Counted from the first letter of the stretch, positions 9,099 to 17,248 are shown. The stretch is DNA of 35,595 nucleotides from Sphingomonadaceae bacterium (GCA_021741065.1 JAIOYN010000011.1:1-35595), one strand, 5' to 3'. Numbers and translations are program-made. Notes: generated from the letters alone by a model not told the origin.

Positions 9099-9866
9099 AT
9101 GGAACGAGCACGTGTATATTTGGTGGGTGCTGGCCCCGGTGACCCCGAATTGCTGACCGTGAAGGCGGTACGGTTGATTTCGACCGCGGACGTTGTGGTG
9201 CATGACGGCCTGGTGGATGACGCGATTATGGCGCTCATCAATCCCGCCGCACGTCTGATTTCCGTCGCCAAAAGCCGTTCACGCCATTCGGTGCCGCAAG
9301 GCGGCATCAACGACATTCTCGTCCGCGAGGCACAGGCCGGCCATAGGGTCGTGCGGTTAAAGGGCGGCGATCCTTTCATTTTCGGGCGCGGCGGCGAAGA
9401 GGCAGAGGCCTGCCGCGACGCAGGCATCGAACTGGAGGTTGTGCCCGGCATTTCTGCCGCAATGGGTGGTGCAGCCGCAACGATGTTACCGCTGACCCAC
9501 CGTGATGCCGCCAGCGCGGTTACCTTTGTCGCTGGCCAATGCAAGGGGCTGACCGATCAGAATTGGGCGGGCCTTGCGGGTAAAGGCCGTACTTTGGTGA
9601 TTTATATGGGCATCGCGACGGCGTCGGATATCACTGAGAAGCTCATCAGCGATGGCCTGTCACCCGACACGCCTGTCGCCGTGCTGGAGCGCGCGACACG
9701 GCCCGATGCCCGCGCCATGCGTACTATTTTAACCGACCTTGGTGACATGATCGCGCGTGAAGGCGTTGTTTCGCCAGCGATCATCATTGTCGGCGACGTC
9801 GTCCTGAAATCCGATGCGGAAGACCGGTTATTCCATTTTGCCAAGCAGGCGGAGAAAATTGCGTGA
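9099..9866 (+). CDS. cobA: uroporphyrinogen-III C-methyltransferase (SUMT)
   Basis: S-adenosylmethionine-dependent enzyme that methylates uroporphyrinogen III at C2 and C7 to precorrin-2, the branch point to siroheme and cobalamin. At 255 residues it is a stand-alone SUMT, without the dehydrogenase/chelatase half of CysG. Motifs: VYLVGAGPGDPELLTVKA at the N-terminus, the VVHDGLV segment, VVRLKGGDPFIFGRGGEE in the middle and VVPGISAAMGG after it. As first gene of an operon with the siroheme-dependent sulfite reductase (10161), its job here is siroheme supply. The next gene starts with a GTG that overlaps this stop by 4 bases, so translation is probably coupled. A precorrin-2 dehydrogenase/ferrochelatase must be elsewhere. 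I see no clear promoter in 9012-9098. Confidence 0.95.
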   Translation: MERARVYLVGAGPGDPELLTVKAVRLISTADVVVHDGLVDDAIMALINPAARLISVAKSRSRHSVPQGGINDILVREAQAGHRVVRLKGGDPFIFGRGGEEAEACRDAGIELEVVPGISAAMGGAAATMLPLTHRDAASAVTFVAGQCKGLTDQNWAGLAGKGRTLVIYMGIATASDITEKLISDGLSPDTPVAVLERATRPDARAMRTILTDLGDMIAREGVVSPAIIIVGDVVLKSDAEDRLFHFAKQAEKIA

Positions 9867-10159
9867 AATTACTGACGGGAAATGATTTGGTGTCTGGCGC
9901 TGTCACATGGTGGACGGGCAATGGGTGGTCCATCCATGTCGAAGATGCCGCCGATGTTGGCGAACATGGTGAGGCGATACTCCACGCCGAAGAGGGCGCA
10001 CGCCGCGTCAACGCGCCGTACATCATTGATGCGCTGCCAACCGAAAACGGCCCGCGGCCCGCGCATATCAAGGACCGCATCCGCGCGCTGGGACCAACCG
10101 TCCGCACTGACCTCACACTCAAGCCTGCCGATCCTGCGGCTGGTGACTGGATAATCTGA
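9863..10159 (+). CDS. DUF2849 protein of the sulfite reduction operon
   Basis: A 98-residue protein of the DUF2849 family, with a typical opening LLTGNDLVSGAVTWWTGNGW followed by HVEDAADVG and, later, PRPAHIKDRIRALGP and DLTLKP. It has no signal peptide, cysteine cluster or membrane segment, so it is probably cytoplasmic. It starts with GTG inside the end of cobA (GTGA overlap) and ends one base before the sulfite reductase ATG. DUF2849 genes are repeatedly found beside this sulfite reductase type in alphaproteobacteria, which suggests a small accessory or assembly role, but no biochemical function is known to me. Confidence 0.85.
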   Translation: MKLLTGNDLVSGAVTWWTGNGWSIHVEDAADVGEHGEAILHAEEGARRVNAPYIIDALPTENGPRPAHIKDRIRALGPTVRTDLTLKPADPAAGDWII

Positions 10160-10160
10160 C

Positions 10161-11789
10161 ATGTATAAATATGACAATTATGACCAAGCGATGGTGGACG
10201 CGCGCGTCGCCGAATTTCGTGACCAAATAAACCGCCGCATTGCGGGTGAAATGACGGAAGACCAGTTCAAACCCTTGCGGTTGATGAACGGTCTCTATCT
10301 GCAATTGCATGCCTATATGCTCCGCGTTGCCATTCCTTATGGCACGCTCGATTCTCGGCAAATGCGGATGCTGGCGCATATCGCGCGCAAATATGACCGC
10401 GATTACGGCCATTTCACCACGCGCCAGAACATTCAGTATAACTGGATCAAGCTGGAGGATTGTGCCGATATCTTAGAAGAGCTGGCCACCGTCGAAATGC
10501 ATGCCATTCAGACGAGCGGCAACTGCATCCGCAATATTTCGTCCGACCAATATGCGGGCGCTGCGGCGGACGAAGTCACCGACCCACGTCCTTGGGCCGA
10601 ATTGCTGCGCCAATGGTCAACCTTCCATCCGGAATTCAGCTATCTACCCCGCAAGTTCAAAATCGCGGTGATTGCGTCACCCGAGGACCGTGCAGCAATG
10701 CGTCTACACGATATCGGGCTGGAACTTGTCCGTAAAGATGGCGAACTGGGCGCGCGGGTCTTTGTCGGCGGCGGCATGGGCCGCACACCGATGATCGCGC
10801 CTGAGATCAACCCCTTCGTCAAGGCGGACGATCTGTTGAGCTATCTTGAGGCCTGCCTGCGTGTGTACAACCGTTATGGACGGCGTGACAACATGTACAA
10901 GGCACGGATCAAGATCCTGATCCATGAAATCGGCGCGGACGCATATCGCGGTCAGGTCGCAGAAGAATTCGCACATGTTAAAACCTTGGGCATCGACCCA
11001 CCTTTGGCGGAACTGGAACGCATCAGCGCCTTTTTTGCGCCGCCGGCTTATGATGCCGCAAATGTAGAACCGGACCGCAATGATCCAGATTTTGCCTTGT
11101 GGCTTGACCAAAATGTGAAGCCGCACAAGCAAGCGGCCTACGCCATCGTCAACATCAGCTTGAAGCCTATTGGCGGCATCCCTGGCGATGCGACATCGGC
11201 GCAAATTGATGTCATGGCTGACTTGGCCGAAAAATACAGCTTTGACGAATTGCGCGTCACCCATGCGCAAAATATCGTCCTGCCTTATGTCGCAAAGCGG
11301 GACCTTTATGCCGTGTGGCAAGCCTTGCGCGATGCGGAATTGGCCGACGCTAATCTTGATCTGATCAGCGATATCATCGCCTGTCCCGGCCTTGATTATT
11401 GCAGCCTTGCCAATGCCCGTTCGATCCCGGTCGCACAGAAAATTGCGACGCGTTTTGCCGATATGGATCGGCAGCGCGATTTGGGCGAACTGAAGCTTAA
11501 AATTTCAGGCTGCATCAATGCCTGCGGCCATCATCATGCTGGGCATATCGGCATCTTGGGCGTCGATAAAAAAGGCGTGGAAAATTACCAACTAACCTTT
11601 GGTGGCTCTGGCGCCGAAGACGTCAGCATCGGGAAAATCATTGGCCCTGGCTTTGACGAAGACGGCGTTGTCGATGCGGTGGAAAAGGCGACGGAGGTCT
11701 ACAAGGCACTGCGGGAGGGCGATGAACGTTTCGTCGACACTTATCGCCGTGTCGGCCTCGAACCTTTTAAGGAGGCGATTTATGGTTGA
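10161..11789 (+). CDS. cysI: assimilatory sulfite (or nitrite/sulfite) reductase, siroheme-[4Fe-4S] hemoprotein
   Basis: Reduces sulfite to sulfide with six electrons at a coupled siroheme-[4Fe-4S] centre. The 542-residue protein has the full cofactor signature: Cys408 and Cys414 (CPGLDYC), Cys451 and Cys455 (CINAC), followed by GHHHAGHIGILG. The N-terminal ferredoxin-like half contains RQNIQYNWIKLEDCADIL and HAIQTSGNCIRNI, typical of the nitrite/sulfite reductase family. Sulfite is the likely substrate since APS reductase (12197) and SUMT (9099) share the operon. There is no cysJ flavoprotein subunit in the window, so the electron donor must be ferredoxin or another protein. Its end overlaps the DUF934 gene by 8 bases. 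Confidence 0.95.
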   Translation: MYKYDNYDQAMVDARVAEFRDQINRRIAGEMTEDQFKPLRLMNGLYLQLHAYMLRVAIPYGTLDSRQMRMLAHIARKYDRDYGHFTTRQNIQYNWIKLEDCADILEELATVEMHAIQTSGNCIRNISSDQYAGAAADEVTDPRPWAELLRQWSTFHPEFSYLPRKFKIAVIASPEDRAAMRLHDIGLELVRKDGELGARVFVGGGMGRTPMIAPEINPFVKADDLLSYLEACLRVYNRYGRRDNMYKARIKILIHEIGADAYRGQVAEEFAHVKTLGIDPPLAELERISAFFAPPAYDAANVEPDRNDPDFALWLDQNVKPHKQAAYAIVNISLKPIGGIPGDATSAQIDVMADLAEKYSFDELRVTHAQNIVLPYVAKRDLYAVWQALRDAELADANLDLISDIIACPGLDYCSLANARSIPVAQKIATRFADMDRQRDLGELKLKISGCINACGHHHAGHIGILGVDKKGVENYQLTFGGSGAEDVSIGKIIGPGFDEDGVVDAVEKATEVYKALREGDERFVDTYRRVGLEPFKEAIYG

Positions 11790-12204
11790 GTTTCGTTATC
11801 GCACCGATGAAGTCACAGAACAGCCGTCGGTCACGCTAGATGCGTTTCTAGACCAATCCAACGCGACCGCTGTCCGGTTGGAACCGGATGATGATGCACG
11901 GGCTTTAATCCCTTTCCTCGACCGGCTGACGCTGATCGAAGTCGCTTTCCCCAAATTTCGCGATGGCAGGGGCTATAGCGCCGCACGCATATTAAGGGAG
12001 GCGGGGTATCAAGGCGAATTGCGGGCGCAAGGTGACGTGTTGGTTGACCAGATTGCATATATGCGCCGCTGCGGCTTTGACAGCTTCGCGCCCGAAGCCT
12101 CCTTAAACCCCGACGCGGTGGCCCGTGCCCTCGCCTCTTATGACCATGCCTATCAAGGGGCCGCCGATAGCGCCGTACCTATTTGGAAGCTTCGGCATGG
12201 CTAA
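11782..12204 (+). CDS. DUF934 protein of the sulfite reduction operon
   Basis: A 140-residue DUF934 family protein. Recognisable parts are VRLEPDDDARALIPFLDRL, the core IEVAFPKFRDGRGYSAARILRE and LRAQGDVLVDQIAYMRRCGFDSF. The family is found almost only next to assimilatory sulfite reductase and CysH genes and is sometimes annotated as an oxidoreductase or accessory subunit without a proven reaction. The ATG at 11782 overlaps the end of cysI by 8 bases and has an excellent AAGGAGG ribosome binding site around 11769-11775. The only cysteine visible is in the RRCGF segment, so an iron-sulfur cluster is unlikely. Inferred role: electron delivery, substrate handover or stability of the sulfite reductase. 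Confidence 0.88.
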   Translation: MVEFRYRTDEVTEQPSVTLDAFLDQSNATAVRLEPDDDARALIPFLDRLTLIEVAFPKFRDGRGYSAARILREAGYQGELRAQGDVLVDQIAYMRRCGFDSFAPEASLNPDAVARALASYDHAYQGAADSAVPIWKLRHG

Positions 12205-12967
12205 TAAGGTCCGCATCGCCGATCGTATCAACACCGCCCCGCGTTATACCGACGCAGATGCGGTTCGCCTGAATAACATGTTTCGGGGCCGCGATACATT
12301 TGAGATGCTGACCCTCTTGCTGCGCGAAAATATGCTGGGCGATGCCGCTGTAGTCTCGAGCTTCGGCGCCGAGAGCGCGGTTTTGTTGCACCTCATTGCA
12401 AGTATCGATCCAACCTTGCCCGTCTTGTTCTTGGAAACGGGCAAGCATTTCCCTGAGACAATCAATTATCGGGAGGAACTTCGTTCCAAGCTTGGGTTGT
12501 TGTATATACGCATCCTGACCCCCGACCCCATTTTGCTCCAGCAAAAGGATGAAACGGGCCTGCGTTGGTCATATGACCCCGATGGCTGCTGCGAAATCCG
12601 CAAAGTGTTGCCGCTGAATGTCGCATTGGCCGGCTTTGATGCGCAGTTTACGGGCCGCAAAGCGTTCCAATCGTCCACACGCCGCGCGCTGCCGCGGTTT
12701 GAAGTTGAAAATGGCCGTTTGAAGGTCAACCCATTGGCCGATTGGGACCAAGCCAAGATCGACGCCTATATGGCCGAGCATGCTTTGCCCGCGCATCCTT
12801 TAGTGGAACTGGGCTATCCCTCGATTGGCTGCTCCCCCTGCACCACCAAAGTTGCGCCCGGCGAAGACCCGCGTTCGGGCCGTTGGAAGGGCTGGGACAA
12901 GGTGGAATGTGGGATACACAATGCTGTGACGCCGATAGGCGATGGCGCGGACGACCCTATTTTCTAA
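12197..12967 (+). CDS. cysH: adenylyl-sulfate (APS) reductase, [4Fe-4S] type CysH
   Basis: Reduces activated sulfate to sulfite with thioredoxin. The 256-residue protein opens into the PP-loop ATPase fold (VVSSFGAESAVLLHLI; ETGKHFPETINYREEL) and has the catalytic ECGIH with Cys238. It also has Cys131-Cys132 (DGCCEIRK) and Cys212/Cys215 (GCSPCT), the four ligands of the [4Fe-4S] cluster in APS-using enzymes; classical PAPS reductases such as E. coli CysH lack these. Direct reduction of APS, without the APS kinase step, is therefore the likely reaction. The ATG at 12197 overlaps the DUF934 stop by 8 bases; a longer in-frame start at 12125 is unlikely because it lies inside DUF934. Last gene of the operon. 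Confidence 0.95.
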   Translation: MANKVRIADRINTAPRYTDADAVRLNNMFRGRDTFEMLTLLLRENMLGDAAVVSSFGAESAVLLHLIASIDPTLPVLFLETGKHFPETINYREELRSKLGLLYIRILTPDPILLQQKDETGLRWSYDPDGCCEIRKVLPLNVALAGFDAQFTGRKAFQSSTRRALPRFEVENGRLKVNPLADWDQAKIDAYMAEHALPAHPLVELGYPSIGCSPCTTKVAPGEDPRSGRWKGWDKVECGIHNAVTPIGDGADDPIF

Positions 12968-12988
12968 TCCTCGCGGTTTCGACAAGAT

Positions 12989-13387
12989 TTATTTCGGGAA
13001 AAAATACGCCTGGACATCGGCGGCGATGCGCGCAGGCCGCAGCGTTTCTGCATCGGTGCAACACCAGCTCGACTTGACCTCGGCAAGAACGTCCTCGCCA
13101 CGCTTGATCACCGTTTCGTAAAATGACCGCGCACCTTGGACCTTTTCAAGCACAACCGATGCGATCACCTCATCATTCAGAAATGCTGGCCTGCGATATG
13201 TAATCTCATGCTTGAGCGCGACCCACAGATATTTCGCCGCCGCCTCCGGTGGGGCAAGCTTGTTCCAATGCGCCAGAACCGCATCCTGCACCCAGCTCAG
13301 ATAGCGCGCGTTGTTCACATGCCCCATAAAGTCAATGTCAGCAGGTAGCACGCCTATGCGGTGAAGATGAGGGAGCGGGGTTGTCAT
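12989..13387 (-). CDS. acyl-CoA thioesterase, 4HBT hotdog family
   Basis: Single hotdog-fold thioesterase of 132 residues, related to 4-hydroxybenzoyl-CoA and YbgC-like thioesterases that hydrolyse acyl-CoA or acyl-ACP thioesters. The signature with the catalytic aspartate is ADIDFMGHVNNARYLSWVQ near the N-terminus; ITYRRPAFLNDEV and FYETVIKRGEDVLAEVKSSW follow in family order. The ATG at 13387 has GAAAG shortly upstream; a longer frame to a TTG at 13471 is possible but has no support. A perfect TATAAT at 13397-13402 on the same strand would place the transcript start only a few bases before this ATG. It faces the sulfur operon tail to tail. Substrate unknown. Confidence 0.88.
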   Translation of the reverse strand: MTTPLPHLHRIGVLPADIDFMGHVNNARYLSWVQDAVLAHWNKLAPPEAAAKYLWVALKHEITYRRPAFLNDEVIASVVLEKVQGARSFYETVIKRGEDVLAEVKSSWCCTDAETLRPARIAADVQAYFFPK

Positions 13388-13396
13388 TAGACTTTC

Positions 13397-13402
13397 ATTA
13401 TA
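13397..13402 (-). promoter_or_regulatory. candidate -10 box (TATAAT) of the thioesterase gene
   Basis: A consensus TATAAT on the minus strand lies 9 bases before the thioesterase ATG at 13387. No good -35 is found 16-18 bases upstream. If used, the mRNA would have almost no 5' leader. Confidence 0.3.
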
Positions 13403-13486
13403 AACGATCAAAGGCTCGGATACAGCCTTATTGCGGCGAAACGATGAATAGATGCTGAAGATTACGGACAATGCTGCAAATTATTT

Positions 13487-13897
13487 ATGCCTACAGAAAC
13501 AGCTTGGTGCGGACATGAACTTGCAACGCCCGTTCCTTTATCCCACATGACGCATATGCATCGCTCGAAACGGAAAAACTGGAGCGAGATGCCTGCCTAT
13601 CGCTGGTCGATGGTCATTTTGGGTTGGACGCTGATCGTTGCAGCGCCACTTGTCAGCTGGCTTCCAGGCCCAGGCGGGCTAGCGCTGTTTATCATCGGAC
13701 TCGGCGTGATCCTCAAACATTCGCTTTGGGCAAAGAAGCGATATTCGCGGCTTTCAAAGCAACATCCCGAATATGCACGCTGGGCAAATTGGGCGCTGCG
13801 GCGCAACAAGGTCAAAGGCCGCCCGCCCTTTCCTGACGTCAAACGCGACATCATACACCTGTTCCGGCGCGACGACTTTGACATGAAAATGCCCTAA
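13487..13897 (+). CDS. PGPGW-type putative transmembrane protein
   Basis: Membrane protein of up to 136 residues of the putative transmembrane PGPGW family. Two hydrophobic segments (MVILGWTLIVAAPLVSWL and LALFIIGLGVIL) are joined by the family motif PGPGG, followed by a basic cytoplasmic-type tail (KHSLWAKKRYSRLSK, RRNKVKGRPPF). Function unknown. The start is uncertain: the ATG at 13487 has no ribosome binding site, others lie at 13547 and 13556, and the ATG at 13589 has GGAG at 13581-13584 and would give a 102-residue protein starting MPAYRWSMVILGW, closer to the usual family length. It is divergent from the thioesterase and upstream of rpmH. Confidence 0.75.
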   Translation: MPTETAWCGHELATPVPLSHMTHMHRSKRKNWSEMPAYRWSMVILGWTLIVAAPLVSWLPGPGGLALFIIGLGVILKHSLWAKKRYSRLSKQHPEYARWANWALRRNKVKGRPPFPDVKRDIIHLFRRDDFDMKMP

Positions 13898-13903
13898 CCC
13901 GTG

Positions 13904-13932
13904 TTGACTTTTCGCCATCCTGACCGTATCGG
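13904..13932 (+). promoter_or_regulatory. candidate housekeeping promoter of the rpmH operon
   Basis: TTGACT at 13904-13909 and TATCGG at 13927-13932 are separated by 17 bases. The -35 is near consensus, the -10 is only partly matching, as is common in alphaproteobacteria. It would give a leader of about 75 bases that contains the hairpin at 13949-13972. Confidence 0.4.
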
Positions 13933-13948
13933 CCACTGCAACAGAAAG

Positions 13949-13980
13949 GGTCGCTGCGCAGATTCGGCGACCATTTTTAT
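13949..13980 (+). terminator. terminator-like hairpin in front of rpmH
   Basis: GGTCGC (13949-13954) pairs with GCGACC (13967-13972) around a 12-base loop and is followed at once by ATTTTTAT (13973-13980). It has intrinsic terminator architecture. It may end transcription coming from the membrane protein gene, or, if the promoter at 13904-13932 is real, act as a leader attenuator of rpmH. Confidence 0.5.
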
Positions 13981-14013
13981 TTCAAGACGCAAAAAAATTT
14001 AAGGATTACAGTC

Positions 14014-14148
14014 ATGAAGCGCACTTTTCAGCCGAGCAATCTCGTGCGTGCCCGTCGCCACGGTTTTCGTCTTCGTATGTCAACCGCTGCAGGCCGCAAC
14101 ATCCTGAACGCACGTCGCGCACGCGGCCGCAAGAAGCTGTCGGCTTAA
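14014..14148 (+). CDS. rpmH: ribosomal protein bL34
   Basis: The 44-residue, very basic protein L34 of the large ribosomal subunit. The translation opens [18 protein letters not shown] and ends [11 protein letters not shown], diagnostic for L34 at its normal length. The ATG has AAGGA at 14001-14005 with 8-base spacing. It is too short for most open-frame searches but unambiguous. It heads the conserved cluster rpmH-rnpA-yidD-yidC-engB, with rnpA starting 23 bases downstream, and is preceded by a candidate promoter and a terminator-like hairpin. Confidence 0.98.
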   Translation: MKRTFQPSNLVRARRHGFRLRMSTAAGRNILNARRARGRKKLSA

Positions 14149-14171
14149 TCCCCGAGCAGGCGGACCGCGAC

Positions 14172-14507
14172 ATGCGCGGTTACAGCGTCATCAAAAAAAG
14201 GTCAGATTTTCTGGCTGCCAACCGGGGGAAGCGATATGCAACTCCCGGTTTTGTTTTGCTTGTGAAAGACAGGCAAGATGAAAGTCCCGACATTCGGTTG
14301 GGCATTACCATTACCAAAAAAGTCGGCAACGCCGTTATCCGCAACCGCATGCGCCGCCGCTTTCGCGCGCTCGCACAGGAAATGCTCGGACAAAATGGCA
14401 AGGCTGGCGCCGATCATATCCTAATTGGCCGCGATAGCGGGATCGAGCGGGACTTTGGCGAATTGCGCGCGGATATGGTTAAGGCGTTGGGGAAGTTATG
14501 CGGTTGA
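14172..14507 (+). CDS. rnpA: ribonuclease P protein component
   Basis: Protein cofactor of RNase P, which together with the catalytic RNA removes 5' leaders from tRNA precursors. The 111-residue basic protein has the family layout: VIKKRSDFLAANRGKRYATPGFVL at the N-terminus, RLGITITKKVGNAVIRNRMRRRFR (the RNR signature in the RNA-binding helix) in the middle and DHILIGR near the end. Its place between rpmH and yidD is the classical one. The ribosome binding site in front of the ATG is weak, so coupling to rpmH translation is plausible. Confidence 0.95.
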   Translation: MRGYSVIKKRSDFLAANRGKRYATPGFVLLVKDRQDESPDIRLGITITKKVGNAVIRNRMRRRFRALAQEMLGQNGKAGADHILIGRDSGIERDFGELRADMVKALGKLCG

Positions 14508-14556
14508 CGGACGATAAGCCGAATTCGCGCCTTCGACTTGCGATGGGATCGATGAC

Positions 14557-14769
14557 ATGATCGCCAAGCTCTTCATCCTTGTTGCGCGGGCGTGGCAGAT
14601 CGGCCCATCGCGCATCTTGCCGCCAACGTGCAGATATAGCCCAAGCTGTTCGGCTTATGCGATTACTGCGCTACAAAAATATGGCGCAATTAAGGGTGGC
14701 TGGCTGGCCATCAAACGGCTATTGCGCTGCCAACCTTGGGGTGGGCACGGATATGATCCCGTGCCATGA
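14557..14769 (+). CDS. yidD: membrane protein insertion efficiency factor YidD
   Basis: Small inner-membrane-associated protein that helps YidC-dependent membrane protein insertion. The 70 residues show an amphipathic N-terminus, then the signature [25 protein letters not shown] and the tail [14 protein letters not shown], all canonical for this family, at normal length. It sits between rnpA and yidC as in most bacteria, 49 bases after rnpA and 34 before yidC. Confidence 0.96.
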   Translation: MIAKLFILVARAWQIGPSRILPPTCRYSPSCSAYAITALQKYGAIKGGWLAIKRLLRCQPWGGHGYDPVP

Positions 14770-14803
14770 CGCTCCATTTACGGATTAACGGGGAATTTTA
14801 GAC

Positions 14804-16573
14804 GTGGACGATAAACGCAACCTGATATTTGCAGTATTGCTGACGGGCCTCATCCTGTTCGGTTGGCCCTATGTCGCCAGCTATTTCTTCCCTACACCTC
14901 CTCCAGTCGCCAGCACTACAGCATCTTCCGCGACGCCAGCAGGCAGCGCAACGTCCGAAATTCAGGTCGAAGCCGCCCCCGCCAAGGTTCAGGCCATTCC
15001 ACTCGGCACTGCCCTGCAATCTTCGGCACGCATCATGGTCGAAACGCCAAAGCTGAAAGGCTCGATCAATCTTGAGGGCGCGAAAATCGACGACCTCGTG
15101 TTGCTGACCCACCGTACGGAGTTGGCCAAGGATTCGGCTCCCGTTCGCCTTTTTGCGCCATCTGGTACCCAAAACGCCTATTTCGCGCGCTTCGGCTGGG
15201 CGGGCACAGGCATCATAGCGCCAGACGACAAGACCGTGTGGACACCCAGCGGTACTAAGCTGACGCCATCCACGCCCGTGACCTTAAGCTGGACCAATGC
15301 CCAAAGTCAGAAATTTGAAATCGCACTGTCGATTGATGACAATTTCATGATTACGGCAAAGCAGCGCTTCACCAATGGAAGCACAGCCCCCGCCGAAATC
15401 GCCAACTTCGCATTGCTCAGCCGCACCGGTAAGCCCGCCGACGCGACGTCGGGTGGCTCGATATTCACGCACATCCACATCGGCCCGATGGGCGTCTTTG
15501 ATGACCAGCCCAATTATGACTGGGGCTATGTCGATGTTACCGAAAACAAAGGCGAGGCTGCGTTCACCAGCACAGGCGGCTGGCTGGGCTTTACCGACAA
15601 ATATTGGCTCGGCGCGCTGATTCCAGATCAAAAAACGCCTGTCTCGGCCAAGTTCCGCGCGAGCGGCGATGTGTATCAAGCGCAAGTCATCCCAACGCGT
15701 TATACCAGCGTTGCCGCAGGCGCGGCATATGACAGCAATTCACGTCTGTTTGCCGGCGCCAAGGAAATGGCTGTCCTCGCCGCTTATTCGCAAGATTTGG
15801 GCATTCCGTATCTGGATTATGCCATTGACTGGGGCTGGTTCTGGTTCATCGCCATTCCGTTCTTCTGGATTCTCCATTGGCTGTTTGGCGTATTTGGTAA
15901 CTTTGGCGTCGCTATCATTGGGCTAACCCTCATCGTGCGCGGGTTCATGTATCCAGTCGCGCAAAAGCAATTTGCGTCCATGGCACAGATGCGTGCGGTG
16001 CAGCCCAAGCTCAAGGTGCTGCAAGAACGCTGGAAAGATGACAAGCCGCGTCTGCAGCAGGAAATGATGACACTGTATAAGGAAGAGAAGGTAAACCCGC
16101 TCGCGGGCTGCCTTCCGATCTTGCTGCAAATCCCAATCTTCTTCGCGCTGTATAAAATTCTGCTGCTGTCGATTGAAATGCGTCATCAGCCCTTTGTCTT
16201 ATGGTTGAAGGATTTGTCGGCACCAGACCCGTTGACGCCGATCAACCTATTTGGATTGCTGCCGTTTGATCCGCCATCTTTCATCGCAATTGGTATCTTG
16301 CCGATCTTGTTGGGCGTGACGATGTGGCTGATGCAACGGCTTAACCCGCAACCCATGGACGAAGTGCAAAAGCAGGTCTTTGCGGTCATGCCATGGTTCC
16401 TGATGTTCATCATGGCACCATTTGCCGCGGGTCTTCAGCTCTATTGGGTGATGTCCAACCTCGTGTCGATTGCCCAGCAAAAGTGGCTATATTCGCGCCA
16501 CCCCATTTTGCGCGAGCAAATGGCCCGTGAAGCCGAAGAAAAGGCGCAAGCGAAGGCGAATGCAAAGGCGTGA
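14804..16573 (+). CDS. yidC: membrane protein insertase YidC (Oxa1 family)
   Basis: Inserts and folds inner-membrane proteins alone or with SecYEG. The 589-residue gram-negative type begins with an N-terminal anchor helix ([19 protein letters not shown]), a large periplasmic P1 domain (about residues 60-340), then the insertase core. The core contains [19 protein letters not shown] with the conserved groove arginine, [14 protein letters not shown], the coiled cytoplasmic loop, [21 protein letters not shown] and the last helices [21 protein letters not shown]. Translation starts at a GTG (14804). The stop overlaps the GTG of engB by 4 bases. The tail is rich in Glu, Lys and Ala. Confidence 0.97.
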   Translation: MDDKRNLIFAVLLTGLILFGWPYVASYFFPTPPPVASTTASSATPAGSATSEIQVEAAPAKVQAIPLGTALQSSARIMVETPKLKGSINLEGAKIDDLVLLTHRTELAKDSAPVRLFAPSGTQNAYFARFGWAGTGIIAPDDKTVWTPSGTKLTPSTPVTLSWTNAQSQKFEIALSIDDNFMITAKQRFTNGSTAPAEIANFALLSRTGKPADATSGGSIFTHIHIGPMGVFDDQPNYDWGYVDVTENKGEAAFTSTGGWLGFTDKYWLGALIPDQKTPVSAKFRASGDVYQAQVIPTRYTSVAAGAAYDSNSRLFAGAKEMAVLAAYSQDLGIPYLDYAIDWGWFWFIAIPFFWILHWLFGVFGNFGVAIIGLTLIVRGFMYPVAQKQFASMAQMRAVQPKLKVLQERWKDDKPRLQQEMMTLYKEEKVNPLAGCLPILLQIPIFFALYKILLLSIEMRHQPFVLWLKDLSAPDPLTPINLFGLLPFDPPSFIAIGILPILLGVTMWLMQRLNPQPMDEVQKQVFAVMPWFLMFIMAPFAAGLQLYWVMSNLVSIAQQKWLYSRHPILREQMAREAEEKAQAKANAKA

Positions 16574-17190
16574 CCGAAACCACGACCAAGATCTTTTCAG
16601 GACCAATCAGCTTCCTGAAATCCGCGCCGAAGCTTGAATTTCTGCCCGAACCAACGGTGCCGGAAATCGCGTTTGCGGGTCGGTCAAATGTCGGCAAGTC
16701 GAGCCTGATCAACGCACTTGTCAACCGCAACAATCTGGCGCGCGCGTCGAATACGCCGGGTCGCACACAGGAATTGAACTTCTTTGATGTCGGCGACCCC
16801 GCGGCATTTCGCATCGTCGACATGCCGGGCTATGGTTATGCCAAAGCACCGATCAAGACTGTGCAGCAATGGCGGTACCTGATTAACGATTATTTGCGGG
16901 GCCGCGTGGTGTTGAAACGTGTGTTCGTCCTGATCGACAGCCGCCACGGCATTAAAGAGGTCGATCATGACATCATGTCGATGCTCGATAGCGCCGCAAT
17001 CAGCTATCGCATCGTGCTGACCAAGACCGACAAGATCAAGGCCAGCGACTTGGCCGCGGTTGAGGCCGACAGTATGGCAAAGCTACGCAAGCATGTTGCG
17101 GCTTATCCTGACCTGTCGGTAACCTCCGCCGAAAAACGTGGCGGGATTGAAGACCTGCGCACGGCAGTGTTGGAAGCGGTGGCCTCTTAG
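16570..17190 (+). CDS. engB: ribosome biogenesis GTPase EngB/YsxC
   Basis: Essential-type GTPase needed for assembly of the large ribosomal subunit and normal division. The 206 residues carry all G motifs: G1 [10 protein letters not shown]2 in [12 protein letters not shown]3 [12 protein letters not shown]4 TKTDK and G5 near VTSAEKRGG. It starts with a GTG overlapping the yidC stop (GTGA), so it is translationally coupled. The gene is followed by a perfect 12-bp inverted repeat (17196-17228) and then the separate glutathione transferase gene. Confidence 0.96.
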   Translation: MTETTTKIFSGPISFLKSAPKLEFLPEPTVPEIAFAGRSNVGKSSLINALVNRNNLARASNTPGRTQELNFFDVGDPAAFRIVDMPGYGYAKAPIKTVQQWRYLINDYLRGRVVLKRVFVLIDSRHGIKEVDHDIMSMLDSAAISYRIVLTKTDKIKASDLAAVEADSMAKLRKHVAAYPDLSVTSAEKRGGIEDLRTAVLEAVAS

Positions 17191-17195
17191 CAGGC

Positions 17196-17228
17196 TTTGC
17201 TTTTCTGCCCTCTCGACAGAAAAGCAAA
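17196..17228. repeat. perfect 12-bp inverted repeat after engB
   Basis: TTTGCTTTTCTG (17196-17207) is the exact reverse complement of CAGAAAAGCAAA (17217-17228), with 9 bases (CCCTCTCGA) between. It starts 5 bases after the engB stop and ends 20 bases before the glutathione transferase ATG. The arms are unusually A/T-rich for this genome and no T-run follows. It may be an mRNA 3'-end stem, a weak terminator or an operator for the downstream gene. Confidence 0.85.
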
Positions 17229-17248
17229 CAACGGCCATGTAAGGTCGC

